Below, piece after piece: positions 47,160-54,511 of a stretch of 64,000 bases of DNA (the first letter of the stretch is position 1; each line of letters begins with the position of its first letter). Below the pieces are notes generated by a model. The model searched no databases. It was not told the DNA's origin and saw nothing but the letters and a program-made list of their open reading frames with translations. Origin of the DNA: Jannaschia faecimaris (GTDB taxonomy: Bacteria; Pseudomonadota; Alphaproteobacteria; Rhodobacterales; Rhodobacteraceae); the NCBI RefSeq assembly GCF_900107415.1, contig NZ_FNPX01000001.1, positions 496,001-560,000 of the forward strand. The letters are read 5' to 3'. Position numbers and translations under genes: made by a program.

Positions 47160-47828
47160 ATGAGCCCAATGTCTGACCACAAAACTGCGATTTGGCTTTT
47201 CGGTGCTGGCGGCCACGCTGCCAGCATTCTGGAAGTCCTGCATGCGACTGGGATGCACCCGGTGGGGGTCGTTGATCCCTACTTTTCTGAAGCCGCCTTT
47301 TTCGGAATCCGTGTGCACGCCGATTTTCCGGCTGATCCCGAGATCTGCTTCAAGGCGGTCGTCGCGATCGGGGATAATGCGACCCGCAGAAACGTCATGA
47401 CCGAGATGTCGGCAAGATTTGCCAGTATGAGCCTGCCGTCCCTGATCCATCCGTCTGCAACCGTCTCGCACACAGCCGAGATAGGGCCGGGTACGATCGT
47501 GTTTCAGAACGCGGTCATCGGATCCGCTTGTCGGATTGGCGCAGGCTGCGTCGTGAATACGACTGCTTCGGTCGATCACGAATGCAGCATGGGTGATTAC
47601 GCGTCCGTGGCACCGCGGGCGACGCTGGGTGGTCGGGTCAGCGTCGGGGAGCTCGCATTTGTCGGAATGGGCACGACGGTCCTGCAAGGGCGTCTGATTG
47701 GGGAAAGGGTCGTTCTGGGGGCCAATTCCCTGGTCACACGCGATCTGAACGAGCCGGGGGGATATTGGGGCACACCGGCACGGTTTCGAAAATCCGAGGC
47801 GGAAATGAGCGACTTTCTTGCGAGATAG
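47160..47828 (+). CDS. PglD/PerB-like sugar O/N-acyltransferase
   Basis: A 222-aa acyltransferase of the NeuD/PglD/PerB family. An N-terminal Rossmann-like part (IWLFGAGGHAASILEVL) is followed by a left-handed beta-helix of hexapeptide repeats. The catalytic-type histidine is in SVDHECSMG (His140). Such enzymes acetylate or formylate the amino group of UDP- or GDP-amino-deoxy sugars; with the next gene it probably makes an N-acyl perosamine. An alternative ATG lies at 47169. Confidence 0.82.
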   Translation: MSPMSDHKTAIWLFGAGGHAASILEVLHATGMHPVGVVDPYFSEAAFFGIRVHADFPADPEICFKAVVAIGDNATRRNVMTEMSARFASMSLPSLIHPSATVSHTAEIGPGTIVFQNAVIGSACRIGAGCVVNTTASVDHECSMGDYASVAPRATLGGRVSVGELAFVGMGTTVLQGRLIGERVVLGANSLVTRDLNEPGGYWGTPARFRKSEAEMSDFLAR

Positions 47829-47837
47829 GAATTCGAT

Positions 47838-48965
47838 TTGACCCAAAGCATTCCCGTAGCGCGGCCGACGATCGGTCAGCGCGAAAAGGATCTTGTTCAC
47901 ACTTGCATGGAAACCGGATGGATTTCGTCTGCCGGCAAGTATGTGGAAGCCTTCGAGACTGCCTTCGCGGACAAGATCGGGGCCAGACATGCGATTTCCG
48001 TGTCCAACGGTACGCTGGCCCTGCACCTGGCGCTGATGGGGATCGAGCTGAGACCTGGGGATGAGGTCATCGTGCCTGCGGTGACATACATCGCGACGGC
48101 CAACGCGGTGAAATACTGCGGCGGTCAGGTGCGGCTTGCCGATGTGGACCCGGTGACTCTGAATGTGACGCCACAGACCGTCGCCGCCGCCATTACGCCC
48201 CGCACGCGGGCCATCCTGCCGGTGCATCTGTTCGGTGTGCCTTGCGATATCGACGGAATCCTGACGCTGGCCCGTGCGCATGGCCTGTCCGTGATCGAGG
48301 ACAGCGCGGAAGCGGTCGGAGCCACATGGAACGGTCGGAGTGTCGGGACTTTCGGGGATGTCGGCATGTTCAGCTTCTTCGGCAACAAGACCATAACCAC
48401 CGGCGAGGGCGGTATGATGGTCACCGACAGCGACGAGATCAACGCCCGGTGCCGCCTCTTGCGCGGTCAGGGCATGTCGCCTGAGCGCCGCTACTGGCAC
48501 ACCGTGGTCGGGTATAATTACCGCATGACGAATATCTGCGCCGCCATCGGCCTGGGTCAGTTGGAGCAACTGGACGAAAAGATTTCGACGCGTCGTCGTT
48601 TGCGCCGAGCCTATGCCAATGCGTTTGCCGCGGAGGGGATTGCGGATCGGCTGGTCCTGCCCCACGGGGCACCGGACGCTTTCGACAGTGTATGGATGGT
48701 CAACATCGTGTTGGAGGCCAACGTGCGTCCGAACAGGGACGCCATCGCCGCCAGGATGGCCGCCGATGGCATCGAGACTCGCCCGACATTCTATCCGCTT
48801 TACATGATGCCGCCCTATTCGGATCTGGACGGTGATTTTCCGGGCTCTCGTCACGCATTGCGCGGGCTTACATTGCCGACATTCGAAGCCCTGACGGACG
48901 ATGAGATCGGTGCCGTCGCACGTTCCCTTGCCGCAGCAATTGAGGCTGAAGAATGCGCGGCCTGA
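47838..48965 (+). CDS. DegT-family aminotransferase, GDP-perosamine-synthase-like
   Basis: A 375-aa PLP enzyme that transaminates a keto-sugar nucleotide. The PLP lysine is Lys184 in FFGNKTITTGEGG; AISVSNGTLALHLAL and DSAEAVGATW are typical of the perosamine synthase branch. With Gmd downstream and ManC/ManB in the locus the likely reaction is GDP-4-keto-6-deoxymannose to GDP-perosamine. The start is a TTG at 47838. Another amino sugar is possible. Confidence 0.85.
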   Translation: MTQSIPVARPTIGQREKDLVHTCMETGWISSAGKYVEAFETAFADKIGARHAISVSNGTLALHLALMGIELRPGDEVIVPAVTYIATANAVKYCGGQVRLADVDPVTLNVTPQTVAAAITPRTRAILPVHLFGVPCDIDGILTLARAHGLSVIEDSAEAVGATWNGRSVGTFGDVGMFSFFGNKTITTGEGGMMVTDSDEINARCRLLRGQGMSPERRYWHTVVGYNYRMTNICAAIGLGQLEQLDEKISTRRRLRRAYANAFAAEGIADRLVLPHGAPDAFDSVWMVNIVLEANVRPNRDAIAARMAADGIETRPTFYPLYMMPPYSDLDGDFPGSRHALRGLTLPTFEALTDDEIGAVARSLAAAIEAEECAA

Positions 48966-49297
48966 TCCTGTTCGATGACCTGTTTGAACCCGACGACATT
49001 CTTCTTGCGCGCGCGGCAGATTGGGCAATGGGTCTGCAAGCGTTTGACAAGGTCCCCTCGGAAGTCTTGACCCTTCCCTGGTCGAAGTCGGGCGATCTCG
49101 CGCGCCAGTTGTTTGCGGTCGGTCTGATCGCGTTCAACCGCTATCAGGAGGTGTGCGTGCTGCAACGACAGGGCCTCTGCGTGCAGGTTCCCAAGCTTTA
49201 TCTTCTGGAGCCGCGTGACGGTGGTGGGTTTCACCGCATCCCCGTGCATGATGGTGTGCCGCAGAAGGCCGATGCGATAATGCGGGGTGACGCGTGA
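48953..49297 (+). CDS. uncharacterised small protein of the polysaccharide operon
   Basis: A 114-aa protein with no recognised domain, no signal peptide and no membrane segment. It overlaps the aminotransferase gene by 13 bases and its stop overlaps the next start (TGATG), so it is translationally coupled on both sides, which argues for a real gene. It begins RGLILFDDLFEPDDILLAR and is rich in Leu, Arg and Asp. Confidence 0.65.
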   Translation: MRGLILFDDLFEPDDILLARAADWAMGLQAFDKVPSEVLTLPWSKSGDLARQLFAVGLIAFNRYQEVCVLQRQGLCVQVPKLYLLEPRDGGGFHRIPVHDGVPQKADAIMRGDA

Positions 49298-50337
49298 TGC
49301 GGATCGTCGTAGCGAACAGCCATGTGGCGGGTGTGCATGGCGGAGCCGAGGAGCTGGCGGCCAATCTCGTACGGGAGCTTGGCAGGACGCGGGGCATATC
49401 GGCTAAATTGTTGCGTATCCCTTTCGACTGGTCGTCGCAGGAAGACCTGCTGACGCAAGTGCTGGGCCTGCGCAATCTCGACCTCGGCGCGATCGACCTG
49501 CTGATCCCGCTCAAGTTCCCGGCGTACTTTCTCCAGGCCCCGCGGCGCACGGCATGGATCGTACACCAGTTCCGGCAGGCCTATGATATGCATGGCGGAC
49601 CCTTTACCTTTTTCGAGAACAGCCAAAAGGGACAGGATGTCCGGCGTGCGCTGATTGAACAGGACACCTTGGAGTTGCCGCGCTACGACCGCCTGTTCAC
49701 CAACTCTTCGGTCACCCAGAACCGGCTGTTCTCCTATAACGGCATCGGCAGCGACATCCTGCACGCTCCGGTCAACACCCCCGACCTGTTTGCTTGCGAA
49801 GATTTCGAAGACTTCCTCTTCGTGGGGGGGCGCATAAACGCGTCCAAGCGGCAGAAGTTGGTGTTGGACGCGTTGGCCGCCACTGCGCCCGATGTGCGTG
49901 TAGTCATCGCCGGGCCCTGCGAAGATGACACGTATCTTGCTGACATGCGCCGGCTGATCCAAGAGCGCGAGCTTGGGGACCGTGTCATCCTCAAGCCGAC
50001 TTTCCTGCCACGGGAGGAGATCATCGACTATAACAATCGATGTCTCGCCGCCGTGTACGTTCCGGTGGACGAGGACAGCTTCGGCTATGTCGCGATGGAG
50101 GCGTCCCAATCGGGGAAAGCCTTGGTCACGACCTTGGATTCAGGCGGCGTCGCCGATCTGGTCGAGGACGGACTGTCCGGTTTCGTGACCGCGCCCACAG
50201 CCGAAGCCCTGGGGGATGCGATGCAGTCCCTTTGGACCGACCGTCACGCGACACGTGACATGGGCAAACGGGCGCGTGAGCGGCTCGATAGCTTCGGCCT
50301 CACCTGGGACCGGACGATCGAGATGCTGCTGTCATGA
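49297..50337 (+). CDS. GT4-family glycosyltransferase
   Basis: A 346-aa cytoplasmic glycosyltransferase of the GT-B/GT4 fold. VAGVHGGAEELAANLVREL near the N-terminus and the C-terminal donor-site stretch DEDSFGYVAMEASQSGKALV, with its E-x7-type acids, identify the family. Donor and acceptor are unknown; rhamnose or perosamine transfer is likely from context. The stop overlaps the next ATG (ATGA). Confidence 0.88.
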   Translation: MRIVVANSHVAGVHGGAEELAANLVRELGRTRGISAKLLRIPFDWSSQEDLLTQVLGLRNLDLGAIDLLIPLKFPAYFLQAPRRTAWIVHQFRQAYDMHGGPFTFFENSQKGQDVRRALIEQDTLELPRYDRLFTNSSVTQNRLFSYNGIGSDILHAPVNTPDLFACEDFEDFLFVGGRINASKRQKLVLDALAATAPDVRVVIAGPCEDDTYLADMRRLIQERELGDRVILKPTFLPREEIIDYNNRCLAAVYVPVDEDSFGYVAMEASQSGKALVTTLDSGGVADLVEDGLSGFVTAPTAEALGDAMQSLWTDRHATRDMGKRARERLDSFGLTWDRTIEMLLS

Positions 50338-51674
50338 AAATCGCATGGGTCTCACCCTTCGCCAAAGCTTCGGCGATCGGTCATTATTCCACCATCGTCT
50401 GCGACGAGGTCGCTGCCCTCGGCCATGAAGTGGTTCGCGTGCGCCTGGAGCCGCCCGCCTCCGGCGTCGCTGAAGCGGGCCCGCATCCGCACGACATGGA
50501 CTTCGAGCCGTTTCTGGCGGTCGATCCGAAGGCATTCGACCGCATCATCTACAACCTTGGGAATTCCTGGGAAAATCATGGCCCGCTGATGGGGGACCGA
50601 ATTCCGCCGGGCGTTTTCATACTGCACGACGTCTGTTTTCCGCACTTGTTCTTTGCGCATTGTGCGCAAAAGACCCTCGATCCGTTGGCCCTGCTGGACG
50701 GTTTGGTTCCCTTGGGGCTGGCCCCTGAAAACCACCGGGCAATCTCCGCGGCGGTCGAGAGCACGGATAATCCCGACGTTCGGATTTCTCTCTTGGCGGA
50801 CCTGGACATGGTCGGCTGGGCGACACGCAACGCCACCCGTCTATTCGTGCATTCACCCTCGGTGACCGACGCGATTACGCGTAAAACCGGCCTGCCGGTC
50901 GACCATCTGCCACTGGCCTTCTGGAACGCGGCACAGACGGCGCGCCTGCCGGAAGTCCGTCCGTTGAAGCACGAAAAACGGACATTGGTCAGCTTCGGCC
51001 ACCTTGTCGCAAACAAACGTGTATCGTCTCTAATCCGCAGCATCGGCAGTGATCAGGCCCTGTCAGAGACGTGGCAGTTGCGCATTGTCGGCCCGTCCGA
51101 TGAGCCCAGCCGCCAGCACTACATGGATCTTGCAGAAAAGCAGTCGCACCAAGTCGACCTCGTTTTCACCGGCGAAGTGGACGACGCGACCTTCGAAGCT
51201 GAAATGCAGGCAGCCACTTGCATCTCCTGTCTGCGCCGCCCGTCTTATGAATCCGGATCGGCCACGCTGGCTCTTGCGATGGCGATCAACGGAAACGTCC
51301 TCGTGTCCGAAGACAGCACCTCCAGCGGCATGGTGCAGGGCATGGCCACGATGATCCCCGCAACGGGGGAAGATGCGGCCGTGGCCTCGGCCCTGCGAGA
51401 GATGGCGAAACGTCCGGTCCATTCTACAGAGGACCTGGCCCGGATCCGCACCACCGCCCGCGACATGTTCGATGCGCGGAACTACGCGGAAGCCCTGCTT
51501 GCAATGCTCCAGACGGCTTCGGCAGCGGAAGCGGACGTTGCGCGCTTCCGCAGCATCTTTCCCGAGGAGGGGGACTTTGCCTGCGCCTTGCGACGCTGGG
51601 GCGGACCGCGAATGACGTCCGCTGGCCTACGCATAAAGCCCATCCTGCAAAGTCTGGAAGAGACCGGCATATGA
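50334..51674 (+). CDS. GT4-like glycosyltransferase
   Basis: A 446-aa GT-B glycosyltransferase with N-terminal MKIAWVSPFAKASAIGHYS and a GT4-like donor half (VSFGHLVANKRVSSLIRSIG, then LRIVGPSDE). The C-terminal EX7E region is divergent (SGSATLALAMAINGNVLVSE), so the activity is inferred. It overlaps both neighbours by 4 bases. Confidence 0.8.
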   Translation: MKIAWVSPFAKASAIGHYSTIVCDEVAALGHEVVRVRLEPPASGVAEAGPHPHDMDFEPFLAVDPKAFDRIIYNLGNSWENHGPLMGDRIPPGVFILHDVCFPHLFFAHCAQKTLDPLALLDGLVPLGLAPENHRAISAAVESTDNPDVRISLLADLDMVGWATRNATRLFVHSPSVTDAITRKTGLPVDHLPLAFWNAAQTARLPEVRPLKHEKRTLVSFGHLVANKRVSSLIRSIGSDQALSETWQLRIVGPSDEPSRQHYMDLAEKQSHQVDLVFTGEVDDATFEAEMQAATCISCLRRPSYESGSATLALAMAINGNVLVSEDSTSSGMVQGMATMIPATGEDAAVASALREMAKRPVHSTEDLARIRTTARDMFDARNYAEALLAMLQTASAAEADVARFRSIFPEEGDFACALRRWGGPRMTSAGLRIKPILQSLEETGI

Positions 51675-52450
51675 AGATCAGAAGGTTCACGCCAGACGGC
51701 CCGGTGAAGCACGACTCTGAGCTGCCGCTTGTGTTCATCCATATAAACAAGACGGCAGGCACGACCTTTTCCCATATGCTTTTCGATCTGTTTTCACCTG
51801 AACAGATTGCACCGGCCTATCGCGGCGATTTCTCGGCACTGGATGTCGGTCGGCCCCAGCATCGGCTCTATCACGGTCACATGCGCTATGCGGACTGGTA
51901 TCACAATGGCGTCCCAGCCCTTCCGATCTGCATGTTGCGTGATCCCGAAGCTCGTGTGGTTTCGCAGTATAAATCGTTCAAGAATGCTGCGAATGCCAAA
52001 GATGCCCAACGCTGGTTAAATGGCGCAAGGGGCGCGAAAGCTCTCGAAATCGCCCGCTCCAGTACCTTCGACGAGTTCCTGCTCAGCGACTTTCCCCCAA
52101 TCCGTGGGCACATCGATAATATCCAAGTCCAATTCCTGAGCGAAGGAGGCGCTGCCCGCAACGAGGACGACGTCCAGACCGCTTTGCGCAATATCACCGA
52201 CGCCTTATTTTTTTTCGGGATCACAGATCGTTATGACGACGCGATGAACCTGTTGTCGTGGCAACTTGCGGACAGGGTGCTGCCATCCAGCCCTTCGCGA
52301 AACATCAGCAAGCCCGAAACGATAGAGGCCGTCTCCCCGGAAGCGAAGGCCGCCCTGGAACGCTACACCAAGTGGGACAAGCTTCTTTATACCAAGGCAA
52401 ACGCGCTGTTCGAGGAGCGGCTTCGCCAAGTGGCGGACGGTATCGTTTGA
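51671..52450 (+). CDS. sulfotransferase-like protein
   Basis: A 259-aa protein with the sulfotransferase P-loop-like motif FIHINKTAGTTFSHML (near residue 22) and the 3'-phosphate stretch MLRDPEARVVSQYKSF (near 88), as in Sulfotransfer_2-type enzymes. It starts 4 bases inside the preceding glycosyltransferase gene. It probably sulfates a sugar of the polysaccharide. The acceptor is not known. Confidence 0.78.
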   Translation: MKIRRFTPDGPVKHDSELPLVFIHINKTAGTTFSHMLFDLFSPEQIAPAYRGDFSALDVGRPQHRLYHGHMRYADWYHNGVPALPICMLRDPEARVVSQYKSFKNAANAKDAQRWLNGARGAKALEIARSSTFDEFLLSDFPPIRGHIDNIQVQFLSEGGAARNEDDVQTALRNITDALFFFGITDRYDDAMNLLSWQLADRVLPSSPSRNISKPETIEAVSPEAKAALERYTKWDKLLYTKANALFEERLRQVADGIV

Positions 52451-52464
52451 AGGAAAGCAGCGTA

Positions 52465-53442
52465 ATGTATGACCGTCTCTTGGGCGCTTATCTGGTGCCG
52501 CGCCGATCGGATGCCGTTCAAGGCATCTACTCCGATCGTCCGGTCCAGTTTGGCAGCGCTTTCCTGCCTCCGGACCCGATGCTGAGGCTGAGGGGTCTCG
52601 ATGATCCCGAGCCGATGGGCCGATGGTCGCTGAACGATGCGTTCACGGTCGCATTGCCGCGCCCCGACGATGTCGAAGACCTGATCTTGGAAGCGGAGTT
52701 CGGGCCCGCGTTCCTGCCGGACGGGGTGCTGCGCATGGCGGTCGTGGTAAACGGGAGGACTGTCGAGGAGGTGGTCTTTGACCCGCAGTGTCTTCACTTC
52801 AAGCTTCGCTTTCCCTTGGCTGAGCTTCCGCCGTCGCGTGACATCACCCTGACCTGCGTGATGTCCGAGCCGCGCGGCCCTACGGAGAGTGGTTTGCACG
52901 AAGACAACCGGGTTTTGGGTGTCGTGTTGCGAAATGTCGGTCTGGCAAGGGAGTTGAGCCGTACACGCCTTTACGAGGGTACCGACCACGCGTTTACCCT
53001 GCCACGGACCGGGTGGTTCACTCCGGACGTTTTGCTCTGGGCCAAGGATGAGATGGCAACGATCACCTTGCCAGCTGCGGACCTGTGTTCGAACACCTTT
53101 GCGCTGCAGATGACTCTCGATGCCGTTGCCGCGCAGAAAGATGTATCCATCAGCGTGGGAGAGCAGATGCGGACCGTCGATGTCGATGGGCCGACACAGG
53201 TTGTGTTCGAGGGAACATTTGGTGCGCCCGGTACGGATGTTCCCATTGTGTTTGGCAACTACGAACGACATCGCCCCTCCGAGATCGGGCCAAGCGCCGA
53301 CACGCGCCTTCTTGGCCTCGGGCTGAGCGCCCTGACCGTGAATTACCTGATCTGCAACCGTCGACCGAGCTTCGGTGCCGAATGGCCAGCGGACGGATCG
53401 GGAAAGACGGCCGCGTCACCGGACCGGAGGTCGGTAACATGA
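52465..53442 (+). CDS. uncharacterised protein with two beta-sandwich-like repeats
   Basis: A 325-aa protein of unknown function. Two repeats are visible. The first covers about residues 30-165 (RWSLNDAFTVALPRP to DNRVLGVVLRNVGLA), and the second covers about 170-300 (LLWAKDEMATITLPAADL to DTRLLGLGLSALTVNYL). Each ends with a D-x-R-x-LG motif, which suggests duplicated jelly-roll, carbohydrate-binding-like domains. It lacks a signal peptide. The ATG follows AAGGAAAG; a TTG at 52447 overlapping the previous stop is possible. Confidence 0.65.
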   Translation: MYDRLLGAYLVPRRSDAVQGIYSDRPVQFGSAFLPPDPMLRLRGLDDPEPMGRWSLNDAFTVALPRPDDVEDLILEAEFGPAFLPDGVLRMAVVVNGRTVEEVVFDPQCLHFKLRFPLAELPPSRDITLTCVMSEPRGPTESGLHEDNRVLGVVLRNVGLARELSRTRLYEGTDHAFTLPRTGWFTPDVLLWAKDEMATITLPAADLCSNTFALQMTLDAVAAQKDVSISVGEQMRTVDVDGPTQVVFEGTFGAPGTDVPIVFGNYERHRPSEIGPSADTRLLGLGLSALTVNYLICNRRPSFGAEWPADGSGKTAASPDRRSVT

Positions 53443-53497
53443 AAACCGCTGCGAAATTTGCGAGCAGACAAATCTGCACCTCCAAGGAAATGACCAC

Positions 53498-54511
53498 ATG
53501 AAAAAAGCATTTATCACCGGCGTCACCGGCCAGGACGGCGCGTATCTCGCGCAGCTGCTGCTGGAAAAGGGCTATGAGGTCCACGGCGGGGTGCGCCGGA
53601 TTTCCCATCCCGAATTGCCGCGCCTGGAAAAACTGGGCGTCGCCGACAAGGTCCACTTGCACGAATTCGACCTGTCGGACCCCTACAATATCATCCGCGC
53701 GGTCAATGCGGTGCAGCCCGACGAATTCTATAATCTCGCGGCGCAGAGCTTCGTGGGGGCTTCTTGGGATCTGCCGATCTACACGGCGGACGTTGATGCC
53801 ATGGGCGTCGTGCGCATCCTGGATGCACTGCGCACCAATTCGCCAAAGACACGTTTCTACCAGGCCTCGACGTCCGAGATGTTCGGCCTCGTGCAGGAAG
53901 TGCCCCAATTGGAAACCACGCGCCTCTATCCGCGGTCGCCCTATGGCGTGGCCAAGGTATATGGCCACTACATCACGATGAACTACCGCGAGAGCTTCGG
54001 CATGCACGCCTCCTCGGGGATCCTGTTCAATCATGAGAGCCCGCTGCGGGGGAAGGAATTCGTAACCCGGAAAATCACGCTGGGCCTCGCGGCCTTGGCC
54101 CACGGTGGCACCGACCCAATCGAGTTAGGCAACATGGATGCCCGGCGCGATTGGGGCTTTGCCGGCGACTACGTCGAGGGCATGTGGCGCATGCTTCAGC
54201 AGGACGAAGCCGACGATTACGTTCTCGCCACGAACACCACCACCACCATCCGCGATTTTTTCACCTATGCCGCCGAGGCGATGTGGATGGATCTGGACTG
54301 GCGGGGCGAGGGTGAGAACGAGACGGCCATCGACCGCAAGACCGGCAAGCTGGTGATGCGGGTCAACCCCAAATTCTATCGCCCGGCCGAGGTTGATCTG
54401 TTGATCGGTGACCCCACCAAGGCAAAGAAGAAACTGGGCTGGACAGCCACTGTCGATATCCGGCAACTCGCTGAAATGATGGCTAAGTCGGACTACGATG
54501 CCCTTGCGTGA
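53498..54511 (+). CDS. gmd: GDP-mannose 4,6-dehydratase
   Basis: Converts GDP-D-mannose to GDP-4-keto-6-deoxymannose (337 aa). The NADP-binding motif is GVTGQDGAYL, with AAQSFVGASW, the catalytic-triad region STSEMFG and YGVAK (Tyr149/Lys153), and RESFGMHASSGILFNHESP. No GDP-fucose synthase lies beside it; the DegT aminotransferase upstream is the more likely user of its product. It overlaps the next gene by 14 bases. Confidence 0.96.
   Translation: MKKAFITGVTGQDGAYLAQLLLEKGYEVHGGVRRISHPELPRLEKLGVADKVHLHEFDLSDPYNIIRAVNAVQPDEFYNLAAQSFVGASWDLPIYTADVDAMGVVRILDALRTNSPKTRFYQASTSEMFGLVQEVPQLETTRLYPRSPYGVAKVYGHYITMNYRESFGMHASSGILFNHESPLRGKEFVTRKITLGLAALAHGGTDPIELGNMDARRDWGFAGDYVEGMWRMLQQDEADDYVLATNTTTTIRDFFTYAAEAMWMDLDWRGEGENETAIDRKTGKLVMRVNPKFYRPAEVDLLIGDPTKAKKKLGWTATVDIRQLAEMMAKSDYDALA

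Noticed and set aside
47070-49028. A 652-codon minus-strand frame opposite the acyltransferase and aminotransferase genes.
   Set aside because: The plus-strand proteins carry full catalytic motifs, and the antisense frame has none.
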